Source: an uncultured Bacilli bacterium
GTDB taxonomy: Bacteria > Bacillota_I > Bacilli_A > RF39 > UBA660
Length of the DNA: 34,543 bases
Direction: 5' to 3'
Assembly (NCBI GenBank): GCA_947626695.1
Contig: CANQTE010000007.1
Location: 1-34,543, forward strand
In this document: piece after piece, positions 25,362 through 33,202 of the stretch
How the letters are laid out: each line of letters begins with the position of its first letter
Numbering within the stretch: position 1 is the stretch's first letter
The notes under the pieces: generated by a model
Database searches by the model: none
The model's input: only the letters and a program-made list of their open reading frames with translations
Told to the model about the DNA's origin: nothing
Program-made: the position numbers and the translations under genes

Positions 25362-26912
25362 TTAAAGATGATAATATTTCATTGAATTTTTATAGTCTTC
25401 TTCAACAATTTTAATAAAATCATTACCAAATTTTAAACTCAAAGTTACAAAAATACTATCATATATTAATACATTTTTAAATGGAATAATTGATGTTATT
25501 ACTGGTAATGGTAAATCTTTATAAGATATAATATTATCTAAGTTATCATTTATACCTTTAATCATATATACTCTATCTTTAGATACTAAACCTGTATATT
25601 CTTCCTCAAATTTAACAATTATTATTAAATCTCTAAAACCTTTTTTAAATTCACTTGCTATATCTAATTCTTCTTCATTAAATTTATAAGGATTAGTTGT
25701 ACAAAATTCTAATATAATCTTATCTTTATTTTTCCAAAAGCAATCTATAATATCTGTTAATTCATTAGGATTAAGACCAGTTCTTTTATATATTTTAAAA
25801 CTCTTTTTAATTTTATATTTATTATTAGTAAATTCTAGTAAAGCAAAATAAATCTTATAAAATAGATTAGCCTCTTTTTTAGATAAACAAGCATTTTGTT
25901 GTTTAATATATTTTTCTTCTCTTTCTCGCTCCATTTCTTTGCTTTCTATTTCTATTTTTTTAGCTTGATTAGGAGTAAATCCATTTAAAGCTCCCGATGG
26001 CATTTCATCCATTGCCTCATCCATTATTTCAAAAAGTTCACTTAAATCATAATTTTTTAAATTAGGAACATTTTTAATAGCCTCTTTTAAAGGTTCTCTA
26101 TCAATATTTAATAAAGCATATATTCTTGCCTCTTTAAGTGCTTCATGCCAAAAAAATGGAAGCTTTTTTATTTCATCTAAGAATTTTTTAATCTTTATAT
26201 TATTAATATCAAAGTCATTATAAAATAATGTTTTAAACATTTTAAAATCAATCGGTATAGAAGACGCTAAACCTTGTTTTTTTCTTTCTTCCTCTAATTC
26301 ATCTTCTATATCATAATAGTCTTGATATACTGCAATTTCTAAATTCTCACTTAAATGGCTTTCTACACTATATATATAAACATAATAATTAAAAACTTTA
26401 TTATAATACATATGAGTTCTTAATAAATCTTCATCTATATGGGTCAAAGATGAAAATAAACTAATAACACTATAAAGAAGAGCACTACCCTGTATTTTAC
26501 AATAACTAACTAATATTTCATTTATTGCATCTAATTTTTTAGCAGTATCCCAATTAACTTTTTTAATGGCCTCTTTAACATTACCTATTATTTCACTCGG
26601 TATAAATAAATCATTTACTTCCCTCTCAATTAAAAATTTATCTTTTAATGTTTCTCTTTCCCATTCATATTTATCGCTTAATAACTCATCTTTATTCTTA
26701 CTTTTTTTAAGTATAAGCTCTAAATATTTTAATTCTCTTACTGTACAAATATCAATAATATTTTCATAGCTGTAAACTTTGTATATTTCTTCAAGCATTT
26801 TTTTCTTAGAGATTCTCTCATAATTCTTAAAATTTGGAACTATTCTAGTATATTGTTCAAAAACATATTCTTTCTTATACCAATTTATTCTTTCACTCAT
26901 ATTTTTATTCAT
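25362..26912 (-). CDS. Unknown 516-aa protein encoded with HipA-like kinase
   Basis: I do not recognise this protein with certainty. It has no signal peptide or membrane helix. The first half is rich in charged helices; a stretch near residues 205-215 (DIEDELEEERKKQG) and one near 310-325 (IEIESKEMEREREEKYIKQQ) look like short coiled coils. The C-terminal ~170 residues appear to be a separate alpha/beta domain (KDKIILEFCTTNPYKFNEEELDIA, then FKNVLIYDSIF). That pattern resembles C-terminal domains I have seen in uncharacterised Firmicute proteins, but I cannot name it. It starts with AAAGAGG upstream of the ATG and lies between a YkgJ-like gene and a HipA-like kinase with gaps of 16 and 14 bases. 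A partner, substrate or inhibitor of the kinase is a reasonable guess. Confidence 0.8.
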   Translation of the reverse strand: MNKNMSERINWYKKEYVFEQYTRIVPNFKNYERISKKKMLEEIYKVYSYENIIDICTVRELKYLELILKKSKNKDELLSDKYEWERETLKDKFLIEREVNDLFIPSEIIGNVKEAIKKVNWDTAKKLDAINEILVSYCKIQGSALLYSVISLFSSLTHIDEDLLRTHMYYNKVFNYYVYIYSVESHLSENLEIAVYQDYYDIEDELEEERKKQGLASSIPIDFKMFKTLFYNDFDINNIKIKKFLDEIKKLPFFWHEALKEARIYALLNIDREPLKEAIKNVPNLKNYDLSELFEIMDEAMDEMPSGALNGFTPNQAKKIEIESKEMEREREEKYIKQQNACLSKKEANLFYKIYFALLEFTNNKYKIKKSFKIYKRTGLNPNELTDIIDCFWKNKDKIILEFCTTNPYKFNEEELDIASEFKKGFRDLIIIVKFEEEYTGLVSKDRVYMIKGINDNLDNIISYKDLPLPVITSIIPFKNVLIYDSIFVTLSLKFGNDFIKIVEEDYKNSMKYYHL

Positions 26913-26928
26913 AATTACCTCTTTACTA

Positions 26929-27408
26929 TTACTTAAAATTATATATAACTTTTAAATCTTCTAATATTTTATATACAACAGGACATACTTCACTATTTTT
27001 TACTATTGTAAGTAAGCTATAAAGTCGTTCACTTTTATTTGTATAAGGATATTCTTTACAAGTCCTAGGTAAACAATCTTTAATTTTACAACTATTATCT
27101 TCATCTAAAAAAGGACAAGGATGAGCAATATATTCTCCATAACTCTCTTTTAAAATATTATTTTTTAATTCATTAACATCAAAATTATAGCATTTACAAA
27201 TTTCATTTACTTCCCGTTCATCCATAGATACACCTAAAACTTTACAACAATTGCGACATTTACTACAATCAAAATCTTTAAAGTATTTATTATGTAACTT
27301 TTTAAATTGTCTATCTAAAATTTTTTCATCTGCATTCATTTTTAAATAAGTTCTAAATCTATAATTTTCATCTAATTTCTTTTTACTTATTTGTTTTACT
27401 TCAATCAT
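26929..27408 (-). CDS. YkgJ-family cysteine-cluster protein
   Basis: This 159-aa protein carries the UPF0153/YkgJ cysteine pattern: DFDCSKCRNCCKVLG (about residues 45-59), EICKCYNF, then HPCPFLDEDNSCKIKDCLPRTCKEYPY (about 97-123). Such clusters bind zinc or an iron-sulfur centre; the family function is not settled. The N-terminal ~40 residues are basic and helical. An AAAGGAGA site precedes the ATG. It is the first gene of a three-gene minus-strand operon with the 516-aa protein and the HipA-like kinase. Its transcript starts back to back with the tracrRNA/cas9 region. A redox- or metal-sensing role in the operon is only inference. Confidence 0.85.
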   Translation of the reverse strand: MIEVKQISKKKLDENYRFRTYLKMNADEKILDRQFKKLHNKYFKDFDCSKCRNCCKVLGVSMDEREVNEICKCYNFDVNELKNNILKESYGEYIAHPCPFLDEDNSCKIKDCLPRTCKEYPYTNKSERLYSLLTIVKNSEVCPVVYKILEDLKVIYNFK

Positions 27409-27422
27409 AATTTCTCCTTTTT

Positions 27423-27442
27423 TAGATTATATCATAAATCTA
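27423..27442 (-). promoter_or_regulatory. Extended -10 promoter within an inverted repeat
   Basis: On the minus strand TGATATAAT (an extended -10) ends at 27426, within the inverted repeat TAGATT / AATCTA. The predicted leader is about 11 bases. The repeat could be an operator for the ykgJ-like/hipA-like operon. Confidence 0.45.
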
Positions 27443-27520
27443 AGTATTTTGATATAAAAAGTAATAATATCCTTGTTATTTTATTTTTTATATGTTAAAC
27501 TTAATTAAAATTTAGATGAT

Positions 27521-27614
27521 AAAAAAATGCTGCACTAAGCAGCTTCTCTAATAAGAGTATTTAGGGTTAAACCTTTATTTTAACTCTCTATGTCATCTTA
27601 AATGGTATTAAGAC
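27521..27614 (-). ncRNA. tracrRNA of the type II-A CRISPR system
   Basis: Read on the minus strand, this ~94-base stretch has every part of a tracrRNA. The anti-repeat (GTCTTAATACCATTTAAGAT onward) is followed by GAGAGTTAAAATAAAGG, which closely matches the AGCAAGTTAAAATAAGG of Streptococcus pyogenes. A nexus hairpin GGT-TTA-ACC follows, then a CTCT-TATT-AGAG stem and a terminator hairpin GCTGC-TTAGT-GCAGC with a U-run at 27521-27527. A promoter with correct spacing lies upstream. It is divergent from cas9. The complement predicts a repeat containing TCTATGTCATCTTAAATGGT. The 3' end is firm; the 5' end is predicted from the promoter. Confidence 0.88.
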
Positions 27615-27620
27615 ATATTG

Positions 27621-27649
27621 ATAGTATCATAATTTAAGGAAGGAGTCAA
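27621..27649 (-). promoter_or_regulatory. tracrRNA promoter
   Basis: On the minus strand TTGACT (27649-27644), 17 bases, TACTAT (27626-27621); the start should fall near 27614. Its -35 overlaps the cas9 ribosome binding site GGAAGGAG on the other strand. Confidence 0.6.
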
Positions 27650-27656
27650 GACAATT

Positions 27657-30600
27657 ATGAAAGAAAAATATACCTTAGGCTTAGATATTGGAACAAATTC
27701 AGTAGGATGGGCTGTAATATATGATAATAATTTTAAAGTTATGAAAAAAAGAAGAAAAGCTTTATGGGGAGCTAGTTTATTTAATGTGGCAAAAACCGCG
27801 GAAGCAAGAAGATTATCACGTAGTTCAAGAAAAAGATATGATAGAAGAAGACAGCGTATAAAATTATTACAAGAAGAATTTAATGAAGAAATGGATAAAG
27901 TTGATAATTTATTTTTTGCTAAACTTAAAGAATCAAAATATAGAAAAGATGATATTGAAAATAAAAAAATAGAAATTTCTAAATTAGAAAAAGAAAAATA
28001 TAAAGAATTATTTGGCATGCATTCTGGCGAATATAAAACTATATATCATCTTCGAAAAAGATTAATTGAAAACACAACTAAAGAGGATATTCGTCTAGTT
28101 TATTTAGCTATTCATCATATAATTAAATATCGTGGTAATTTTTTATATGGAACAGGAAAGTTTGAGATTAATAATATTCCTATAAAAGAAAAACTAGAAA
28201 ATGTTTTTGAAGATCTAATGGGAGTTTACAATATAGATTATGAAGAATTAGAGCAAGCTTTATATAATAAATCTAAAAATGATAAAAAAATATTTATTGA
28301 AAAAGAATTAAAAAATAACTTTGATAGTAAAATTGCTAAAGAACTTACTAAAGCTTTAATTGGTGATAAATTTGATATTGCAACTATTTTTGATATTGAA
28401 TTAGAAGAAAAACTAAAAATAAGCTATAAAGGATCAGAATATGACGATAATCTTTCTAAAATAGAACAAAATTTAAATGAGGAACAAATAGAAATATTAA
28501 ATGGTTTAAAAGAAATATATGATAATGTGTATTTAAAATTATTATTTAAGGGTAGTAATGCCGAAAATATTTCTTCCCTAATGGTTGAAAAGTACAATAT
28601 TTTTAAAGAAGATTTACAAAATTTAAAATCTTTATATAGACTTAATAAAAAGTTATATAAAAGAATGTTTAAAACTACTAATAAAAAAATTTGTGACTAT
28701 GATAACTATATTAAAAAAGGAAATTATGAAGAATTTACTAAAATTATATTAAAAGATTTTGAGTTAATTAATGATAATTTATTAGATGAAAATTTAAGAA
28801 TTATTGAAAATAATATTATAGAAAAAATTAATAATAATACTTTTATGCCTAAAATAACCGATGTAGATAATGGTAAATATCCTTTTCAATTAAATGAAGA
28901 AGAATTAGTAAAAATTATTGAAAATCAAGGAAAATATTATAATTTTCTTTTAAATAAGTGTAATGATGGAACATATAAAATAGTTAAATTATTAAAGTTT
29001 TGCATTCCTTATTATGTAGGTCCTTTAGGAAATACTACTTCATCTCCTTTTTTTACTAACCCTAATTATTGGCTTAAGAAAAAAATCGAAAATGTAAAAA
29101 TAACACCATATAATTTTAATGAAGTTGTAGATTTAGATACTTCCGCAGAAAATTTTATAAACAGAATGATTGGAAACTGTAGTTACCTTTTAAATGAAAA
29201 AGTAATTCCAACTAATTCCATACTTTATTCTAAATTTAAAGTATTAAATGAATTAAAACAAATAAAAGTAGGAGATAAAGGAGAAGAGGAAAGATTAACT
29301 ATAGACATGCAAAAAAGAATTTATCAAGAATTGTTTTTAAAAAATAATACAGTTATAACAGATAAAAAATTTAAAGAATATTTAAAATCTACTAATGAGT
29401 TTTCAATGTATGAAGATATATCTGTTACAGGTTATTCAGGAGATGATAGATTTGCAAATAATATGGCCTCTTTCGTGGACTTTTTTGGAGAAAATGGCTT
29501 CTTTAAAGATACTAACTATAAAATAGATGATGCTGAGGAAATAATAAGACTAATAACAATTTTTGAAGATAAAGAAATACTTAAAAGAAGAATAGATAAA
29601 GAATTTGTAAATTTAAGTGAAGATGTTAAAAAAAGAATTTGCAATAAAAAATATAAAGGTTGGAGTAATCTTTCTAAAAAGTTATTAACAGGAATATATT
29701 ATCAAGATAAAGAAACAAGTATAAATAAATCTATTATAACTCTAATGGAAGAAACACCTGAAAATTTTATGCAAATAATTAATAATAAAGAATATAATTT
29801 TGATAAAAAAATTAAAGAGTGCAACATAATAGATAATAATGCTAAATTAAATTATAGTCTAGTTAAAGATTTGGTTACTTCACCTGGAGCAAAAAGAGGA
29901 ATATATATAGCTTTAAAAATAGTTAAAGAAATAGTTTCTTATCTAGGTTATGAACCAACTAATATAGTCTTAGAAATGGCAAGAGGCGATGAGAAAAAAG
30001 TAAGAAGTTATGATAGAAAAAAATATATAGAAAATTTGTATAATAAGCATATAAATGAAATTGGTAATTATCAAAAATTAAAAAGAGAATTAAATAATTT
30101 AAATTCAAAAGATATAGATGATAAGTTATTTTTATATTTTATTCAAGAAGGTAAAAGTTTATACTCTAATACTCCATTAGATATTAATAGATTAGATGAA
30201 TATGAAATTGACCACATAATACCTAGAACTTTAATTAAAGATAATTCGCTTGAAAATAAAGCCCTTGTCTTAAGAGAGGAAAACCAAATCAAGGCCGCAA
30301 ATTATGTTTTACCAGAAAGTTTTAGAAATATTAACAATAAAGGTTGGTGGCAACATTTAAAGAAAATAAATTTAATTTCAACTAAAAAATATAATAATTT
30401 ATGCCGTTATAAATTTGACCAAAAAAGTATAGAAGGATTTATTAATAGACAATTAGTTGAAACAAGACAAATATGTAAACACGTTGCCCATATTTTAGAA
30501 AACTTTTATAAAGAATCTAAAGTTATATATTTATCAGCTTCTTTATCTCATAATTATAGAGAAAAATATGAGTTATATAAATTTAGAGAAATAAACAATT

Positions 30601-31718
30601 ATCATCATGCTCATGATGCTTATCTTGCCGCAGTTTTAGGTGTTTATAAAGAAAACTATTTAAAACTAAATGTAGATTATGACGCTTTAAAAACTTTAAA
30701 TAAAAAATTATTTAATGAAAATAGATATAGAGAAATTAAAGATGGATATGTTATTAATAGCCTAGACCCTACTTTAAATGAATACTTTGTAAATAATGAA
30801 ACTGGTGAAGTTTTTGATGCTCTAAAATTTAAAGAAACTATTGAAAATACTTTATATCGTAATGACATTCTTATAAGTAAAAAAACTGAATTTAATACAG
30901 GAGAATTATTTGGAAAAACTATGCAACCACACCCTAAAGAAGAAAAGAAAAAATTATCAAAAAGTAAAGGCGTACCTTTAAAAAAAGGAATGGATATAAA
31001 TAAATATGGCTATTATACTGGTATTATATCTGCTTATGTATGTTTAGTAAAATACGAAAAAAATAATAAAGAAGAGCAAAGGATGGTACGTATCCCTATA
31101 TATATAGATATAGAATCTAAAAAGAATATAAATTCTAAAATTGATTATTTAAAAGATTTATTAAAATTAGATAGTAATAATAAAATAGAAATAATTAAAG
31201 ATAAAATACCTTTTAATACCCTTTTAGATTGGAAAGGTCAAATATGTTATTTAGTAGGAGCAACAGAAGATACAGTTGAAGTTTGCAATGCTAAAGAATT
31301 TAATATTAATAAAGATAATATGATTAAATGGAAATATACTTTTAAACGTTTATTTAGTGAAAATAAAAATAAAGAAAAAATTATTGATGATGTTTCTTAT
31401 CATGTCCAAATAGATGAAATAATTAAATATATTATAGAAAAAATAGAAAAAAAGTATGAGTTATATAAAGACTTATTACCTAAAATAAACAAAATGTTTG
31501 GAGAACAAGAACTCCCTAATACAACTTTAGAAAATAAAGAAAAAATCATAAAAGAAATGTTTAAACTTTTAAATACTAGTAGCCTTACTGCAAATATGAA
31601 ATCTTGGAATAAAGATTATTCCACTGCCTTCGGTAGAAAAAATAAAAAAACAATTAATCATGTCAAAATTATAAATAAATCTATTACAGGAATATGGGTA
31701 AAAGAAAATGAGTTTTAG
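27657..31718 (+). CDS. cas9: Cas9 RNA-guided endonuclease, type II-A
   Basis: At 1353 aa this matches the long type II-A Cas9 proteins. RuvC-I has the catalytic aspartate at residue 10 (LGLDIGTNSVGWAV). The arginine-rich bridge helix follows (LSRSSRKRYDRRRQRIK, about 58-74). RuvC-II is VLEMARGD with Glu773, the HNH domain is EIDHIIPRT with Asp852 and His853, and RuvC-III is HHAHDAYLAA with His986 and Asp987. All nuclease residues are intact, so it should cut both strands. The C-terminal ~250 residues form the PAM-interacting region; its PAM cannot be read by eye. Guided by crRNA and the adjacent tracrRNA, it cleaves invading DNA. AGGAG lies 11 bases before the ATG. It overlaps cas1 by 11 bases. 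Confidence 0.97.
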   Translation: MKEKYTLGLDIGTNSVGWAVIYDNNFKVMKKRRKALWGASLFNVAKTAEARRLSRSSRKRYDRRRQRIKLLQEEFNEEMDKVDNLFFAKLKESKYRKDDIENKKIEISKLEKEKYKELFGMHSGEYKTIYHLRKRLIENTTKEDIRLVYLAIHHIIKYRGNFLYGTGKFEINNIPIKEKLENVFEDLMGVYNIDYEELEQALYNKSKNDKKIFIEKELKNNFDSKIAKELTKALIGDKFDIATIFDIELEEKLKISYKGSEYDDNLSKIEQNLNEEQIEILNGLKEIYDNVYLKLLFKGSNAENISSLMVEKYNIFKEDLQNLKSLYRLNKKLYKRMFKTTNKKICDYDNYIKKGNYEEFTKIILKDFELINDNLLDENLRIIENNIIEKINNNTFMPKITDVDNGKYPFQLNEEELVKIIENQGKYYNFLLNKCNDGTYKIVKLLKFCIPYYVGPLGNTTSSPFFTNPNYWLKKKIENVKITPYNFNEVVDLDTSAENFINRMIGNCSYLLNEKVIPTNSILYSKFKVLNELKQIKVGDKGEEERLTIDMQKRIYQELFLKNNTVITDKKFKEYLKSTNEFSMYEDISVTGYSGDDRFANNMASFVDFFGENGFFKDTNYKIDDAEEIIRLITIFEDKEILKRRIDKEFVNLSEDVKKRICNKKYKGWSNLSKKLLTGIYYQDKETSINKSIITLMEETPENFMQIINNKEYNFDKKIKECNIIDNNAKLNYSLVKDLVTSPGAKRGIYIALKIVKEIVSYLGYEPTNIVLEMARGDEKKVRSYDRKKYIENLYNKHINEIGNYQKLKRELNNLNSKDIDDKLFLYFIQEGKSLYSNTPLDINRLDEYEIDHIIPRTLIKDNSLENKALVLREENQIKAANYVLPESFRNINNKGWWQHLKKINLISTKKYNNLCRYKFDQKSIEGFINRQLVETRQICKHVAHILENFYKESKVIYLSASLSHNYREKYELYKFREINNYHHAHDAYLAAVLGVYKENYLKLNVDYDALKTLNKKLFNENRYREIKDGYVINSLDPTLNEYFVNNETGEVFDALKFKETIENTLYRNDILISKKTEFNTGELFGKTMQPHPKEEKKKLSKSKGVPLKKGMDINKYGYYTGIISAYVCLVKYEKNNKEEQRMVRIPIYIDIESKKNINSKIDYLKDLLKLDSNNKIEIIKDKIPFNTLLDWKGQICYLVGATEDTVEVCNAKEFNINKDNMIKWKYTFKRLFSENKNKEKIIDDVSYHVQIDEIIKYIIEKIEKKYELYKDLLPKINKMFGEQELPNTTLENKEKIIKEMFKLLNTSSLTANMKSWNKDYSTAFGRKNKKTINHVKIINKSITGIWVKENEF

Positions 31719-32574
31719 AACAGTAGTAATAACAGAACAAGCAAAATTAAATTATAAAAATAGATTTTTAGTCGTAAAAAAAGGAATAGATGAAAAATAT
31801 GTTCACTTATCAGAAATAGATACTCTTATTATAGATTCAATATCTGTATCTATTTCCACTTATTTATTAAAAGAACTTGCAGATAATAAAATTAATGTTA
31901 TATTTTGTGACGAAAAACATAACCCTTTTAGTGATTTAGTTCCTTTATATAGTAGGCATAATACTAGCAAGCAAATACTTAAACAAATTAAATGGAAAGA
32001 TAAAACAAAAAATGAGCTTTGGACTTTAATAGTTAAAAATAAACTTATTAACCAAGCTCAATTGTTGAAAAAAATTAAAAATTCTAATCTAGATTTAATT
32101 TTAGACTATATTAATGAAATTAAAATTGGAGACAAAACAAATAGAGAAGGACACGCTGCTAAAGTATATTTTAATTCTTTATATGGCAAAAAATTTAGTC
32201 GTGATTCTGAAAATAACATAAATTCTGCCCTAAATTATGGCTATGCAGTTCTTTTATCAACAGTTAATAAAGAAGTTATAAATAATGGATACTTAACTCA
32301 AATAGGAATTCATCATAAAAATGAATTTAACCCTTTCAATTTAAGTTGTGATTTAATGGAACCATTTAGAGTAATTATAGATAGCTTTGTTTATTATAAT
32401 CAAAAAAGAGAGTTTGATTCTAAATATAAATTAGATATAATTAACATTTTTAATACTAGTTTTAAATATAAAAATAAAGAATATACATTAAAAGATATAA
32501 TAAAACTATATGTTAAAAATACTTTAGAATACTTTGATGAAAATAAATACCAGGAGTTTATTTATGAGGGATAG
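31708..32574 (+). CDS. cas1: Cas1 spacer-integration endonuclease, type II-A
   Basis: Cas1, with Cas2, integrates new spacers at the leader end of a CRISPR array. The 288-aa length is normal for type II. The protein starts MSFRTVVITEQAKLNYKN, close to other type II-A Cas1 proteins (VISKRAKLSYKN-like). The metal-binding active-site residues are visible: the glutamate in NREGHAAKVYFNSLYG, the histidine in GIHHKNEFNPFNLSCDLMEPFR and the aspartate/glutamate pair of that same segment. It overlaps cas9 by 11 bases and cas2 by 11 bases, so the three are translationally coupled. Nothing suggests inactivation. Confidence 0.96.
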   Translation: MSFRTVVITEQAKLNYKNRFLVVKKGIDEKYVHLSEIDTLIIDSISVSISTYLLKELADNKINVIFCDEKHNPFSDLVPLYSRHNTSKQILKQIKWKDKTKNELWTLIVKNKLINQAQLLKKIKNSNLDLILDYINEIKIGDKTNREGHAAKVYFNSLYGKKFSRDSENNINSALNYGYAVLLSTVNKEVINNGYLTQIGIHHKNEFNPFNLSCDLMEPFRVIIDSFVYYNQKREFDSKYKLDIINIFNTSFKYKNKEYTLKDIIKLYVKNTLEYFDENKYQEFIYEG

Positions 32575-32884
32575 ATTTATGAGAACGATAGTATTTTTTG
32601 ATTTACCTAATGTTTATGCTAAAGATAAAAGAAATTATTTATTGTTTCGAAAATTTTTAGTTAATGAAGGTTTTATTATGATGCAAGAATCAGTCTATTC
32701 TAAAATTGTTATGAATAGTGAACAAAGTAATTTACTTGCTAAAAGAATTAGAAAAAATGCTCCTAGTAAAGGATTAATTCAACTTCTTACTATAACAGAA
32801 CAACAATATGCAAAAATTGAAAATATTATAGGAGAAGTTAATACCAAAATTATTAATTCAGAAGAAAGGTTAATAGTTTTATGA
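32564..32884 (+). CDS. cas2: Cas2, type II-A
   Basis: The ATG at 32564, seven bases after CAGGAG, gives a 106-aa protein starting MRDRFMRTIVFFDLP, matching the MSYRYMRMILMFDMP start of type II-A Cas2. The longer ORF-track start at 32534 would overlap cas1 by 41 bases. The ferredoxin-like fold is clear: the FFDLP strand with the conserved aspartate, KRNYLLFRKFLVNEGFIMMQESVY, and the C-terminal GLIQLLTITEQQYAKIE. Cas2 bridges two Cas1 dimers in the integrase. It ends in TGA, overlapping the ATG of csn2 by four bases. Confidence 0.93.
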   Translation: MRDRFMRTIVFFDLPNVYAKDKRNYLLFRKFLVNEGFIMMQESVYSKIVMNSEQSNLLAKRIRKNAPSKGLIQLLTITEQQYAKIENIIGEVNTKIINSEERLIVL

Positions 32885-33078
32885 ATATTAAGTTTAGTTT
32901 TATAGAAAGTATTATTAATATAGATAATGAAAATATTATGTGTTTAGAAATAGAAAATAAAAAATATTTTTATCGTATAGTTGATATTTTAAATAAATAT
33001 TCTCAAGGAATAATCATTGAAGATAATCTTTTTTCAATAATAAATTATGTAGAATTCTACATAATTGTTTTTATGTAG
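32881..33078 (+). pseudogene. csn2: csn2 5' fragment, interrupted by recombinase element
   Basis: The position, directly after cas2 with an ATGA overlap, and the start MNIKFSFIESIINID...CLEIENKKYFYRIVDIL match the N-terminus of Csn2, the ring-shaped DNA-end-binding protein needed for spacer acquisition in type II-A systems. Csn2 is normally over 200 aa, but this frame ends after 65. Only about 54 codons look native; the last eleven are read from the palindrome and first bases of the recombinase element (from about 33043). The rest of csn2 is expected beyond the element, outside the window. Acquisition should therefore be impaired while interference by Cas9 is not. The identification rests on context plus the N-terminal motif. 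Confidence 0.75.
33043..33066. repeat. Perfect 24-bp palindrome at the csn2 junction
   Basis: The half-site AATTATGTAGAA is followed immediately by its exact reverse complement. It begins where the csn2 frame loses its native sequence. It is probably the recombinase recognition site or the element's left end. Confidence 0.7.
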
Positions 33079-33152
33079 AAAATTTAGTTATGTAGAAAAA
33101 ATGAAAAAGAAGCCCTTAAATAAAGGCTTCTATCAAAAATTTTTCTACATAA
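33071..33152. repeat. Recombinase-site cluster with nested hairpins
   Basis: TTATGTAGAAAA recurs at 33071-33082 and 33088-33100, the latter facing an exact 13-bp inverted copy (TTTTTCTACATAA) at 33140-33152. Inside that pair is a hairpin AGAAGCC / GGCTTCT (33108-33131). With the palindrome upstream there are five copies of the ATGTAGAA core within 110 bases. The inner hairpin may also end cas transcription, but no T-run follows it directly. Confidence 0.65.
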
Positions 33153-33202
33153 TTTTATGTTAAAATAGTATTGTATTCATAAAAATAAGGAGTGTGATAA
33201 AA

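Noticed and set aside
27608-28018. 136-aa minus-strand ORF at the start of cas9
   Set aside because: It is the antisense shadow of the conserved Cas9 N-terminus and overlaps the tracrRNA promoter.
33079-33202. Possible CRISPR array after csn2
   Set aside because: The repeated motif here (TTATGTAGAA) is short, irregularly spaced and inverted in places, without spacers, and does not match the repeat predicted from the tracrRNA.
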